Part shown: positions 36,511 to 45,101 of the stretch, one piece after another
How the letters are laid out: every line of letters starts with the position of its first letter
Position numbering within the stretch: position 1 is the stretch's first letter
Source: Balneola sp. MJW-20
GTDB taxonomy: Bacteria; Bacteroidota; Rhodothermia; Balneolales; Balneolaceae
Assembly: GCF_040811775.1 (NCBI RefSeq)
Contig: NZ_JBFNXW010000002.1
Location: forward strand, 124,001-188,000
Length of the DNA: 64,000 nt
Direction: 5' to 3'
The notes under the pieces: generated by a model
The model's database searches: none
What the model saw: the letters and a program-made list of their open reading frames with translations, nothing else
Told to the model about the DNA's origin: nothing
Translations under genes and position numbers: made by a program

Positions 36511-37008
36511 TCAATCCACAGCATTGGCAAAAAATGATATTTGTAATGACTCACCTGCACCGTTTTGATCAATTCGTACCAGATCCAGTACGCAATTTCC
36601 GGAGGGACCGGTTACTGTGACGTTTGAAACGTTAATTGATGTTACCCTACACTGTTTCTGAGTCACAGACAGGCTGTAAAGCCGGGCATCAACAGCAGAT
36701 GGATTACCTGACCTTAAATTACTCCATGAGAATACCGCTCTCTCAATGTATATGCTGTCCAGATCCACGCTGCCCTGGCGTAAAGTAAATTCAAGCCTCC
36801 CTAATGGTTCACCGGTCTCTTCAGGTCCCAGGACCGCGATTCCGGAACTCAGATTCCAGTCTGTTTCAACCCCGGATAGTACACCCAGTTCCTGAGAATT
36901 TATACTATACCTAGATTCAGAATCTACTTCCCCGCCATCCGACTGCAATCCCGACTGACAGGAATAAAAGAACACAAACATGACCACCCACAAAACTACA
37001 TCTCTCAT
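36511..37008 (-). CDS. Predicted lipoprotein
   Basis: A 165-residue protein with a signal sequence ending in a lipobox-like 'FFYSC' (Cys17). The mature protein is beta-rich (SSGIAVLGPEETGEPLGRLE) and may be a small immunoglobulin-like domain. A clear purine-rich ribosome site (GGAGGGTGAGG) precedes the ATG. No family recognised. Confidence 0.65.
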   Translation of the reverse strand: MRDVVLWVVMFVFFYSCQSGLQSDGGEVDSESRYSINSQELGVLSGVETDWNLSSGIAVLGPEETGEPLGRLEFTLRQGSVDLDSIYIERAVFSWSNLRSGNPSAVDARLYSLSVTQKQCRVTSINVSNVTVTGPSGNCVLDLVRIDQNGAGESLQISFFANAVD

Positions 37009-37337
37009 AACCTCACCCTCCGCTTAATTATGAACTGTATAGGAATCGTATCTAAAAACTATGTTTTAATTAGCTTAAATTGGTTCTTATATGCAACTCT
37101 GTCCGGCGGCTGCACAGTATCATATAAACCTGTCATTACGAACAGTATCAATGCCTGAAAGGGGATAAAATTGCCGGCCCAAAAGACTGTGACCTGAGAA
37201 ATGGGGCAGGAAAAATGAGTCAAAAAACCCGGGCAGGGAGCATCCGATGCCTGGATCGTTCGTGACCCGTATGTATCTGGATGACGCTCCAATACGGGGC
37301 CGGCTGACTGAAACTCACTTTTAATTTTTAATCTTTA
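37009..37337. other. Gene-free spacer with one copy of a dispersed repeat
   Basis: No gene seen. Holds the repeat listed at 37221-37279. Confidence 0.6.
37221..37279. repeat. Dispersed ~58-bp repeat, copy 1
   Basis: CAAAAAACCCGGGCAGGGAG then CATCCGATGCCTGGATCG and TTCGTGACCCGTATGTATC. The second copy is at 41827-41884. Both contain ATCC-N7-GGAT. Confidence 0.75.
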
Positions 37338-38282
37338 ATGTTTAATTCCTCCATGTACGACATCGTCGGTGACATCCACGGCCACTGTGAGGCTCTTAAA
37401 AGCCTGCTCCTCAAACTGGGTTATACCCGTGATGGATCCTCCTGGGGACACCCGGACCGGAAGGTGATCTTTGTGGGGGACTATATCGACCGGGGACCTA
37501 AGATCCCGGAAACTCTGGAGCTGGTCCGGTCTATGACGGACAACGATCAGGCCATTGCCCTGATGGGGAATCATGAGCTGAACGCTATCCTGTTCAATGA
37601 GAAGGACGGGGAGGGCGGTTATGTCCGGCCGCGGACGCAAAAGAATATTGATCAGCATAAGCATACCCTGGAGCAGTTTGAAGTCCGGGCCAAAGGGTTG
37701 GAGGAATACGAGGAATATATTCACTGGTTCCGGTCCCTTCCCATGACCTGGGAGAATGAGTACCTCCGGGCCGTGCATGCTACCTGGCATCCGGAGTCGG
37801 TTGAGGCACTGGAGGATCATGCTGCCAGGATCCGTGAGCACGGGGAATACCTTGCCAGGGCCGGGGATCCGCATCATGAATTGTGGTCCCTCACGGAGAC
37901 CCTGCTGAAAGGAATCGAGGAGTCCCTGCCGGAGGGGGTGACCTTTACCGACAAGCACGGAACCCAGCGGGACGAGATGCGCATCAAATGGTGGAAGGAT
38001 CCGGCGCAGACGCCTATCGAACACTACGGATTCGATGCCGATCTGAGCGGGCATGCCGGCAAAACGGCATCAGATCTGGTCACCAATCGCTGGCATTACG
38101 AGGACCGGAAACCGGTCTTCTTCGGTCACTACTGGCTCAGAGGCGAGCCGGCGCTGCAGTCACCTTACGTCTGCTGCCTGGATTACAGCATCGGCAAAAA
38201 GGAGAAACTGGCGGCCTACCGCTATGACGGGGAGGAGGAGCTTTATGCGGAGAAGCTGGTGTGGGTGGAGTATGTGAGCTGA
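37338..38282 (+). CDS. Metallophosphoesterase (PPP-type phosphatase)
   Basis: A 314-residue protein with the calcineurin-like motifs near the N-terminus: 'YDIVGDIHGHC' (GDIHG), 'VIFVGDYIDRGP' and 'IALMGNHE'. Later His residues in 'LRAVHATWHPE' and 'PVFFGHYWLRG' complete the two-metal site. Similar to bacterial diadenosine tetraphosphatase/serine-threonine phosphatase proteins. A start at 37353 (M6) is also possible. Confidence 0.85.
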   Translation: MFNSSMYDIVGDIHGHCEALKSLLLKLGYTRDGSSWGHPDRKVIFVGDYIDRGPKIPETLELVRSMTDNDQAIALMGNHELNAILFNEKDGEGGYVRPRTQKNIDQHKHTLEQFEVRAKGLEEYEEYIHWFRSLPMTWENEYLRAVHATWHPESVEALEDHAARIREHGEYLARAGDPHHELWSLTETLLKGIEESLPEGVTFTDKHGTQRDEMRIKWWKDPAQTPIEHYGFDADLSGHAGKTASDLVTNRWHYEDRKPVFFGHYWLRGEPALQSPYVCCLDYSIGKKEKLAAYRYDGEEELYAEKLVWVEYVS

Positions 38283-38283
38283 A

Positions 38284-38416
38284 AATGTGTACCGCAGGCA
38301 TTCCTTTGCAAATGTGAAAAGTGAAATGTGAAATGACAGATTCGATATAGATCATCGTAATGCGCCTTACATGAACACATGAACACATGAACACATGAAC
38401 ACATGAACACATGAAT
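38284..38416. repeat. Left direct repeat flanking the ScyD-type gene
   Basis: Contains CCGCAGGCATTCCTTTGCAA, TGAAATG heptamers, a constant stretch GATCATCGTAATGCGCCTTA and five perfect ACATGAAC octamers (38369-38408). A close copy is at 39865-39970 with fewer heptamers and only about three octamers. Confidence 0.85.
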
Positions 38417-38573
38417 TCCAGCAAACATTAGAATCTCCGGATCTGCTTGAAAATGACGGGTATAGGATTAAATTTAATACACTTGGCTTTTCGATTGGTG
38501 ATCATAATTAGGTTCATCTGCTGACCGGTTTTTTCCTCATTCATACTTCAAACAATTAAAACGGGAATTGACT

Positions 38574-39758
38574 ATGAATGACTACGCAAAAAATCACAAA
38601 AGAAAGAGAACCTTTAGTACATCAGCCCTCCTGGCTTTAGGTGTACTCTTAATACCTCTCATACTTATATCCTGTACGGATGCCACCATGACCCCCGCGG
38701 ACGAAACGGCGGAGGCAGTGACCATGGACCGATCCGACTATCCGGATCCGAATCGGGTGATCTCACAAAGCAGAAGTCCCTTCCAAACCGCCCTTAAAAA
38801 TAATAATAATGCACCGGAACTGGCTACGCCTATCCTGGGACTGGCCACCGCACCCAATGGGGATATCATGATCGCGGATGCCGGATCCGGCGTACGCTCC
38901 CTGGATGGGATGACGGAGATTTCCCTTCCGGGAGTCTCGTCTATCGCTCCGCTGGGAAGAAGTTCACTATGGGCTCTTCAGGGACTTATAGGTAACCCGG
39001 GGAGCGTAGGGGGACAGTCCCTGTTCAGAGTCTCGAATGGGAATGCACAACTGATCGCGAACCTCTATCAGTTCGAAGCCGACAATAATCCGGACGGAGG
39101 GATCATCGACTCGAATCCCTTTGACGTGTACGCTTTAAACGGAAACACCGCTTTGGTAGCTGATGCTGCCGGTAACGATCTGCTCAGGGTCAGCAATCAG
39201 GGGGAGATCGGGGTGGTTGCGATACTGCCGCCGGAGATAGTCTCTACCTCGGACCTGAAAGATCTTTTTGGCTGTCCGGGCAGTGGAGCCATTTTTTGCT
39301 TTGTTCCGCCTCAGATACCGGCCGAAGCCGTGAGCACCAGCGTAGAGGTCGGGCCTGACGGATATTATTATGTGGGTGAGTTGAAAGGTTTCCCATCTCC
39401 GCTGGGCAAATCGAATATCTGGAGAGTAGATCCTGCATCTGAGAACGTGCGGTGCGGTATCGATCCGGGCTGTGAGAAAGTCTTTGACGGCGGATTCACC
39501 TCCATTGTCGACCTGGCTTTTGATGAGGAAGGATATCTCTATGTGGCAGAGCTGGATGAGAAGGGATGGTTCGCCGTGGAGATTGATGCTGGTATCGGCG
39601 GTACCATCAACAAATGTGATCTGAGCTCCGGAATCTGCACAGAAGTTGCCACCGGGATCCCTCTACTGACGGCTATCACCATCGGAAAAGACGGATCCCT
39701 GTGGGCCGCAAAAAACGGTCTGATCCCGGGTCTGGCAGAAGTATTTAAAGTGAATTAA
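38574..39758 (+). CDS. ScyD/ScyE-type secreted protein
   Basis: A 394-residue protein from the ATG at 38574 (a TTG two codons earlier is less likely). An N-terminal basic stretch and a hydrophobic segment 'LLALGVLLIPLILISC' end in a lipobox-like Cys. The rest is a repeat-built beta-propeller with phrases such as 'LGLATAPNGDIMIAD', 'VEVGPDGYYYVGEL' and 'IGKDGSLWAAKNGL'. The family is named after scytonemin-cluster proteins, but members are widespread and not tied to that pathway. The flanking repeats suggest the gene may be mobile or recombined. Confidence 0.78.
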   Translation: MNDYAKNHKRKRTFSTSALLALGVLLIPLILISCTDATMTPADETAEAVTMDRSDYPDPNRVISQSRSPFQTALKNNNNAPELATPILGLATAPNGDIMIADAGSGVRSLDGMTEISLPGVSSIAPLGRSSLWALQGLIGNPGSVGGQSLFRVSNGNAQLIANLYQFEADNNPDGGIIDSNPFDVYALNGNTALVADAAGNDLLRVSNQGEIGVVAILPPEIVSTSDLKDLFGCPGSGAIFCFVPPQIPAEAVSTSVEVGPDGYYYVGELKGFPSPLGKSNIWRVDPASENVRCGIDPGCEKVFDGGFTSIVDLAFDEEGYLYVAELDEKGWFAVEIDAGIGGTINKCDLSSGICTEVATGIPLLTAITIGKDGSLWAAKNGLIPGLAEVFKVN

Positions 39759-39826
39759 ACACTATAGATCCGTTTCTTTGGTGATGACCGGAAACGAGTA
39801 CCCATAACAGATCTGCATTAGTGATC

Positions 39827-39856
39827 AAAGCCAGCCTGCAAAGGGCTGGCTTTTTA
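39827..39856 (+). terminator. Terminator after the ScyD-type gene
   Basis: AAAGCCAGCC pairs with GGCTGGCTTT around a 7-nt loop, followed by TT. It sits 70 bp after the stop. Confidence 0.85.
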
Positions 39857-39864
39857 TTGTGAAT

Positions 39865-39970
39865 AGTGTGCCGCAGGCATGCCTTTGCAAATGTGAAAAG
39901 TGAAATGACAGATTCGATGTAGATCATCGTAATGCGCCTTACATGAACACATGAACACATGAACACAAAA
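39865..39970. repeat. Right direct repeat flanking the ScyD-type gene
   Basis: Same order as 38284-38416 with about 90% identity by eye. It lacks one TGAAATG unit and has fewer ACATGAAC units, showing unit-number change between copies. Confidence 0.85.
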
Positions 39971-40005
39971 ATCTTGAGCGAAGTGAATAGGGAATCAATG
40001 ACATA

Positions 40006-40042
40006 AAAAAAAGGCCGCTTTCTGTCAGGAAAACGACCTTTT
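40006..40042 (-). terminator. Terminator of the acidic lipoprotein gene
   Basis: On the minus strand AAAGGTCGTTTTC pairs with GAAAGCGGCCTTT and runs into a T8 stretch. Confidence 0.75.
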
Positions 40043-40070
40043 ATCTTTGGGTAATATTCGGTGTTAGGGC

Positions 40071-40892
40071 TTAGTCGTCATCATCATCGACTTCTACCGA
40101 CTTAAATCCGTTTTCGATCTCCGCTTCGAATTCCAGGATCTGTCCTGTATTCTCAAAATCGTACTGGGAAAGATCGGTCACGGTACCATCACCACGCAGG
40201 AACCAGTCCGCAGGATTAATATTGATCCTGACCAGTTTATTCACGGTGTTGTCCGATACTTCCAGTGGAGGATTGAATTCCAGTTCGATCTCCACTTCGG
40301 CTTCCGCATAGGCTTTAAAGGAGGTGGTTCCGCCCTGGGCCGATTCAAATTCTCCGATGATCACCATGCTGACCGAGTCGGGCCAGTCTGAAAAGACGGC
40401 ACGTACTTCGTTCAGAAGTTCCAGCTTCTGCTGCTGCTCTTCGGGGTCCTCTTCTTCATCGAGGTCAAGATCGTCGATCTCAAATTCCAGCTCTTCGTAC
40501 AGGCCGGCAGTGATCGGGTTAGCTCCGAGATCGATGATCTCGGCATTGAGCGGCAGATCCACAAAGAAAGGATCGGATTCCACTTCTTCACAGTAATCTT
40601 CATTGGCGATGCCTTCGCATTCGCCGTCCGCTTTTTCCAGTTCAAAATCCTCGACAATGAACCATATATCCGTTAGCACGAGCGTACCGTTCGAGCCGGT
40701 TACACGTAGCGTATCACCTGTTGCCTGAAAGGAACTGGAAGAAATGGCTTTGGCACTGCTGCCGGCCGTGCTGAACTGTAAGCTCAGATTGGTCTGGTTT
40801 CCGTTGTCGGATGCCGTATCACACCCTGTGAGGGACAGACCGAGCAACAGAGAAAATGCACATATGTAGATGGTCATCTTGTTTAAAAACAT
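40071..40892 (-). CDS. Predicted acidic lipoprotein
   Basis: A 273-residue protein with signal sequence and lipobox 'LSLTGC' (Cys24). The mature part is beta-rich with a central acidic block (DDLDLDEEEDPEEQQQ) and ends in five Asp (VEVDDDDD). The layout resembles DUF4382-like lipoproteins, but I cannot confirm this. A decayed second copy of the 3' end is at 42118-42232. Confidence 0.7.
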   Translation of the reverse strand: MFLNKMTIYICAFSLLLGLSLTGCDTASDNGNQTNLSLQFSTAGSSAKAISSSSFQATGDTLRVTGSNGTLVLTDIWFIVEDFELEKADGECEGIANEDYCEEVESDPFFVDLPLNAEIIDLGANPITAGLYEELEFEIDDLDLDEEEDPEEQQQKLELLNEVRAVFSDWPDSVSMVIIGEFESAQGGTTSFKAYAEAEVEIELEFNPPLEVSDNTVNKLVRININPADWFLRGDGTVTDLSQYDFENTGQILEFEAEIENGFKSVEVDDDDD

Positions 40893-41176
40893 GGTATTCA
40901 GTAATTAGTTTTAGTATTCCAATGAATAGTCTTTGTAAGTATTACACTTAGGGAGGGGGGATACCCCTAATGGTCCGCTAAAAAAAGATGGACCCACAGA
41001 AAAGGGCACCGGTCCCCGGGTACAGGACACGCTTTTAAGGGATTCGTTACAAATGATCACTATAGTTTGATTGCCAGGTAGCTGACTTCTATATGCAATT
41101 GCTGGAAGCTGAAAGATGTAAGCTGGAAGACTTAAATATAAATAAGGCAGGGTAAAGGTGAGGGGAAATTACATTC
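40893..41176. other. Gene-free spacer
   Basis: No gene seen. It has a small inverted repeat TTAGGG/CCCTAA at 40948-40970 upstream of the lipoprotein gene; meaning unclear. Confidence 0.5.
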
Positions 41177-41212
41177 AAAAAAAGGCACCCAATAAGATAT
41201 CGGGTGCCTTAA
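41177..41212 (-). terminator. Terminator of secreted protein gene 1
   Basis: GGCACCC/GGGTGCC stem around 11 nt, with T run on the minus strand. Confidence 0.85.
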
Positions 41213-41231
41213 ATATGATTAACGATTACTT

Positions 41232-41570
41232 TTATAACTCTTTCACATTACAGTTGGCTTGACCAGATTTTGTTGCAACACATCGTACGAGCATTGGAAC
41301 TCCATTGACGGTTTGTTCAAATTCAAACTTAGTTGTTTCCTCTACACCGGGACCGGAGACCAGGGTAGCATTGATCATAAAGCTGACGTTACCGCTTTTT
41401 GTGGCAACATAGGTACAGCCACCTGTCCAGGTGTTAAGACCTGCAAATAAGGAAGCCGTGCAATTATCTGCTCCCTTGTTAAAAACAAATGCAGCATTAT
41501 CACTTTGAGCGAATGTATTTAACGACATTGCCAGACATACGAATACACTTAGTATTAATGATCTTTTCAT
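41232..41570 (-). CDS. Small secreted protein 1 of the shared-leader set
   Basis: The start is taken at the ATG at 41570 (MKRSLILSVFVCLAMSLN), not the upstream ATG at 41582, because the upstream bases belong to the leader shared with five other genes. There is a signal peptide cleaved after 'NTFA'. The 112-residue product has a Cys-containing mature domain (NCTASL, GGCTYVA, VRCVA, NCNV). Four to five Cys suggest disulfides in the periplasm or outside. It shares 'SDNAA' after the signal with the gene at 44180. No family recognised. Confidence 0.7.
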   Translation of the reverse strand: MKRSLILSVFVCLAMSLNTFAQSDNAAFVFNKGADNCTASLFAGLNTWTGGCTYVATKSGNVSFMINATLVSGPGVEETTKFEFEQTVNGVPMLVRCVATKSGQANCNVKEL

Positions 41571-41712
41571 AGTATTACCCATTTAGATTGCTGGAAAACC
41601 CGTATTGATCTGTGTCTCAAATCAATAAGACATCTCGTTTCAATTTAAGGAAATGGTCAGATCACACAACAGGTGAAACCTTCTCAGGTGTGTAATGAAA
41701 TATATTACGAGT
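41571..41712 (-). promoter_or_regulatory. Shared leader, copy 1
   Basis: Read toward the gene it carries CACCTGTTGTGTGATCTGAC, then CATTTCC, a hairpin ATTGATTTG/CACAGATCAAT, ACGGGT, TAGCAATCTAAA and a second ACGGGT-like box (here ATGGGT) followed by AATACTATG. Confidence 0.8.
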
Positions 41713-41826
41713 GGAGAGGAAGGGTCATTATTGAACGGAATTAGGTCCGGACCACAGGCAGAAGGCGGACCGGCCGAATCACCGGTGAACCGATTTGTAT
41801 AGTGTATGGGGAACCAAAAAATGAAT

Positions 41827-41884
41827 TAAAAAACCTGGGCAGGGAGCATCCGAAGACTGGATCGTTCGTGACCCGGATATATCC
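41827..41884. repeat. Dispersed ~58-bp repeat, copy 2
   Basis: AAAAAACCTGGGCAGGGAGC, ATCCGAAGACTGGATCG, TTCGTGACCCGGATATATC; compare 37221-37279. Confidence 0.75.
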
Positions 41885-41930
41885 GAAGTTCATGAGTAAT
41901 AAGATCTTCAGGTTTTTGAGAGCTTTTGCA

Positions 41931-41954
41931 GTACTTTTGGCGGCCCAAAAGTAC
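41931..41954. repeat. Perfect inverted repeat GTACTTTTGG/CCAAAAGTAC
   Basis: A 10-bp perfect stem with a 4-nt loop CGGC. No T run, so it is not a normal terminator. It resembles a dispersed palindrome of Bacteroidota-type intergenic DNA. Confidence 0.8.
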
Positions 41955-42117
41955 GTGCATTAATAAGCTAAGGGGTATACATCTTGATCTTACCTTCAGC
42001 AAAAGCTTAGATCTGTACGGACAGATTACGGGCGATTCAAACAGGCTAAAAAAAAGGACGCTTTCAGAACCGAAAAGCGAATCTTAATATGGAATAACAC
42101 TTAGTTATGTGGCTTTT

Positions 42118-42232
42118 CGTCATCGAAATCGACTTCTGCCGACTTAAATCCGTTTTCAATCTCCGACTCGAATTCCGAGATACGCCCAGTATTCAAAAAA
42201 TTGTATCGGAAGGGATCAATTACGGTTTAGTT
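42118..42232 (-). pseudogene. Decayed 3' end of the acidic lipoprotein gene
   Basis: About 110 bp match 40077-40190 at roughly 75% identity, covering the region that encodes 'KSVEVDDDDD' and the preceding ~30 codons, and the terminator region (42047-42090) is also alike. No open frame continues upstream. This is a remnant of a duplication of the lipoprotein gene. Confidence 0.7.
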
Positions 42233-42276
42233 CATGTTTCTGACAGGCCATTATAGATCATAGCTCATGTATAATT

Positions 42277-42308
42277 AAAAAGCACTTCATGATACCTGAA
42301 GTGCTTTT
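42277..42308 (-). terminator. Terminator of secreted protein gene 2
   Basis: AAAAGCACTTCA/TGAAGTGCTTTT stem with a short loop. Confidence 0.85.
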
Positions 42309-42332
42309 CAAAATTAATCGGTTTAATATAAT

Positions 42333-42794
42333 TTACTTACAATTAGTGGTAGGTCTACCAAAATTAACAATGGTCTCACCATTTTTAACTGTTACGTGAA
42401 TCACATTATGGAACCTTCTGTTTGGTCCATTTAAGTTATCTCTTAACACCCATGAATAGGTAGTTGTTCTAGTATAGTTATCAGGGTCTTGAATATTAAA
42501 TGACGTATTTCCAGTGAACCCTATTAATTCATAAAAGTTACCTGCTAGGTCATTACCTGTAGCCTCAACGGATTCTTTTACATTGAAATGTATTCCTCCA
42601 TTGTTATCTATAACTTCTCTGGTTCTGGTTGTCCAAAATCCGCTAATAGGTAGAGCTTCACCACTACATAAAGTTATAAAAGCATCAAAAGGAACTGTTG
42701 ATTCTGTTACTGTTTTTGTTGCACCATTCTGAGCAAATACGCTTAACGACATTGCCAGACATACGAATACACTTAGAAATAATGATCTTTTCAT
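42333..42794 (-). CDS. Small secreted protein 2 (paralogue family)
   Basis: A 153-residue protein with signal peptide MKRSLFLSVFVCLAMSLSVFA. The mature part starts QNGATKTV and contains 'LCSGEALPISG', 'NNGGIHFNV', 'EATGNDLAGNFYEL', 'HVTVKNGE' and a C-terminal 'NCK'. These landmarks recur in the genes at 43312 and 45102, so it is a three-member paralogue family with two conserved Cys, probably one disulfide. Monocistronic with its own terminator. Function unknown. Confidence 0.75.
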   Translation of the reverse strand: MKRSLFLSVFVCLAMSLSVFAQNGATKTVTESTVPFDAFITLCSGEALPISGFWTTRTREVIDNNGGIHFNVKESVEATGNDLAGNFYELIGFTGNTSFNIQDPDNYTRTTTYSWVLRDNLNGPNRRFHNVIHVTVKNGETIVNFGRPTTNCK

Positions 42795-42932
42795 TGTATT
42801 ACCCGTTTAGATTGCTAGAAAACCCGTATTGATCTGTGTCTCAAATCAATAAGACATCACGATGCAATCTAAGGAAATGGTCAGTTTACACAACAGGTGA
42901 ATCCTTGTGAGTGGTGTAATAATATGTCTTAC
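42795..42932 (-). promoter_or_regulatory. Shared leader, copy 2
   Basis: Nearly identical to copies 1, 4 and 6 up to about 140 bp upstream of the ATG, including the hairpin and both ACGGGT boxes 21 bp apart. Confidence 0.8.
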
Positions 42933-43256
42933 ATTGAATTCAGGTTGGTACATACTGATATGCAAGCAGTGGACTGAAGTGCGACAGATCTTTTAAGATA
43001 TGTCAAAAGGGGCTACAGATTCCCGGCAGAAATGAGGAATTGATCTGTAAAGGATCAGAAAGGAGTGCAAAATAATAAATGAAAACCCTTGAATGGATAT
43101 GGAGGATTGAAATTCATACGTGCAACAATCATTATGATCAATAATGTAATGAAAATGAACAGCCGGATAGCGGAAAAATGAGATCTTTAATTCAAACTCT
43201 GTCACCTGAGGTTGTTTTACTGTTCATGATGCAGAGAAGTTGAGGTAAACAAAAAT
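42933..43256. other. Gene-free spacer
   Basis: No convincing gene or repeat seen. Confidence 0.5.
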
Positions 43257-43290
43257 AAAAAGCACCCAACGGTGAATTGAGTGCTTTATA
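43257..43290 (-). terminator. Terminator of secreted protein gene 3
   Basis: AAAAGCAC/GTGCTTT stem with internal mismatches. Confidence 0.7.
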
Positions 43291-43311
43291 ATTAATTTAC
43301 TTTGTTATACA

Positions 43312-43764
43312 TCATTTACATGAAACATCGAAATTACCAAAGGACGAGGTAACTTCACCATTACTATTTACAGTAATGTGCATTAATCTTCTCACTTTTA
43401 GATTTGGAGCTTTACCCTGTCCGATTAAATTATAACCTAGATTCACAGTTCTGGTGAATCCCGGACCAGTAGGATTATTTAAATTAAAATTTCGATTATA
43501 ATTTAGGTTGTAGGCATTACCCTGACTGTCAGCGCCTTTGGCATTAATGGAGAAGTGTCCCATAACATGCAATCCACCATTTTCATCAAAAAATAATTTA
43601 GAGACTAATGTTCTGGTTCCTTGCAGGTTTATAATTTCGCCACTACATGGCACGAAAAAAGAGGAATTGAAATCATCTACTGTCTTAGTAGCACCATTTT
43701 GCGCGAAGACATTCAATGAAATTGCCAGACATACGATCGCACTTAGTATTATTGATCTTTTCAT
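43312..43764 (-). CDS. Small secreted protein 3 (paralogue family)
   Basis: A 150-residue paralogue of the products at 42333 and 45102. Signal peptide MKRSIILSAIVCLAISLNVFA; the mature part shares QNGATKTVDDF, 'PCSGEIINLQGT', 'NGGLHVMG', 'GADSQGNAYNL', 'HITVNSNGEV' and the C-terminal 'SCK'. Function unknown. Confidence 0.75.
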   Translation of the reverse strand: MKRSIILSAIVCLAISLNVFAQNGATKTVDDFNSSFFVPCSGEIINLQGTRTLVSKLFFDENGGLHVMGHFSINAKGADSQGNAYNLNYNRNFNLNNPTGPGFTRTVNLGYNLIGQGKAPNLKVRRLMHITVNSNGEVTSSFGNFDVSCK

Positions 43765-43855
43765 TGTCTTACCCGTTTAAGTTGCTAGAAAAACCCAACA
43801 TTGATCCGCTTTTCAGATCATGAAGACAACACTATTTACAAAGGTAGAATGCTGC
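43765..43855 (-). promoter_or_regulatory. Shared leader, copy 3 (divergent)
   Basis: Only the part nearest the gene is retained. The hairpin is TGATCTG/CGGATCA, with different bases but the same pairing, followed by TTGGGT and ACGGGT boxes. Confidence 0.7.
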
Positions 43856-44057
43856 TAATTAAACGCAATGGCGATTCTGTATTCTAATTTTTATGCTAAT
43901 TAATATTACTCAGCATACATGCAATTTAAAGTAGAATATTAATATGTCTGTTCGATCAGGTTTCTATTGTATTGACTATTGAAATTTATAAATAGTCTAA
44001 GTAAGTCTATAAAGCGTATCCTCATTACCATTGCAATCAAAAAATTTCATACAATAT
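43856..44057. other. Gene-free AT-rich spacer
   Basis: Nothing recognised. Confidence 0.5.
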
Positions 44058-44091
44058 AAAAAGCCCACATAGTCAATAAGGTATGTGGGCC
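44058..44091 (-). terminator. Terminator of secreted protein gene 4
   Basis: AGCCCACATA/TATGTGGGC stem with T run on the minus strand. Confidence 0.85.
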
Positions 44092-44179
44092 TGATTTGTA
44101 ATGAATTGTAGAACTGATAAGAAGTCTAAGTGCAACTCAAATGTGAAATGATTTGTCCTCTGACTTTTTATGCTATAAG

Positions 44180-44569
44180 CTAGAAGGCGACTGTACATTT
44201 CAGTGTGCCATTACCATTCTTAGATACTGTTGCTTGAGAATCTTGAGTAATGTAAAATTGTCCAGTCTTTTTTGAAATAACTCCGCAATTGAATCCGTCA
44301 TAATGCTGTGCACTGCCAGAGTCATTAACAAGGCCCGTACCCTTACAGACGATCATAGCCTTATTGTTATTTGATAGACGTAATTCAACAATACCGAACC
44401 CACCAAATATTCTGTTTCCATCTATATCAGCACCAGACATACCACAGGTACCATCATTCATATTGATTATTGCAGCATTATCACTTTGCATTAATGCACT
44501 ATTGGGTGTAAATCCGTACACCACGATTGCAAAACATACCACGAATATTGAAACTATTGTCTTTTTCAT
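44180..44569 (-). CDS. Small secreted protein 4 of the shared-leader set
   Basis: A 129-residue protein with a signal peptide (MKKTIVSIFVVCFAIVVYGF). The mature part has 'QSDNAAIINMNDGTCGM', 'MIVCKGTG', 'GFNCGVIS' and 'TLKCTVAF', four Cys likely in disulfides. The 'SDNAA' stretch and the Cys pattern link it to the product at 41232 rather than to the three-member family. Function unknown. Confidence 0.7.
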   Translation of the reverse strand: MKKTIVSIFVVCFAIVVYGFTPNSALMQSDNAAIINMNDGTCGMSGADIDGNRIFGGFGIVELRLSNNNKAMIVCKGTGLVNDSGSAQHYDGFNCGVISKKTGQFYITQDSQATVSKNGNGTLKCTVAF

Positions 44570-44708
44570 TGTATTACCCGTTTAAATTGCTAGAAAACCC
44601 GTATTGATCTGTGTCTCAAATCAATAAGACATCTCGATTCAATCTAAGGAAATGGTCTGATCACACAACAGGTGAAACCTTATCAGGTGTGTAATGAAAT
44701 ATCTTACG
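44570..44708 (-). promoter_or_regulatory. Shared leader, copy 4
   Basis: Near-identical to copy 6 over ~140 bp, including TATCAGGTGTGTAATGAAAT on the plus strand, the hairpin and both ACGGGT boxes. Confidence 0.8.
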
Positions 44709-45049
44709 GGTGAGCAGCAATGAGCTGAGTAAACAAAAAAACCTCATCATCCTGAGCTATGTGCGGAATCTGTTGAACAGTTATTGACAGGATGGGAAAG
44801 CGAAAAGCAGAATAATGAATATTTAAGTGAATGTGGTGGAAGGAAGGATTAAAGATCAGTGTCCAAGGATTGAGAGTATGACACATGAATAACAAGGATG
44901 TTTGCAGAATTTATAAAATATAGCATCTGATAGGTGTCTGAAGAGTTCCTCAGTTAATACACATTTCAGTAAATGCCGGAGATACTGGGTCAGGTCACTG
45001 TATAAGTTCCTGAAAGTAATATTGAGACCGAGGAAAAATTGACACAAAA
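44709..45049. other. Gene-free spacer
   Basis: No convincing gene; short open frames here have poor composition. Confidence 0.5.
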
Positions 45050-45076
45050 AAACACCCTAATTTTGATAGGGTGTTT
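45050..45076 (-). terminator. Terminator of secreted protein gene 5
   Basis: AAACACCCTA/TAGGGTGTTT perfect stem with 7-nt loop. Confidence 0.88.
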
Positions 45077-45101
45077 ATTTCTGAATGCGAAATATGAAAT
45101 A

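Larger units (their letters stand above)
41713..42276. other. Gene-free spacer with repeats and a pseudogene fragment
   Basis: No intact gene. It holds the dispersed repeat copy 2, the inverted repeat at 41931 and the decayed lipoprotein end at 42118, listed separately. Confidence 0.6.

Noticed and set aside
38369..38413. ACATGAAC octamers as plasmid-type iterons or a replication origin
   Set aside because: No DnaA boxes, replication gene or AT-rich unwinding region nearby, and a second copy lies 1.5 kb away as part of a larger repeat.
42993..43205. 70-residue minus-strand frame between secreted protein genes 2 and 3
   Set aside because: No signal peptide, no leader, no family resemblance; composition like random AT-rich DNA.
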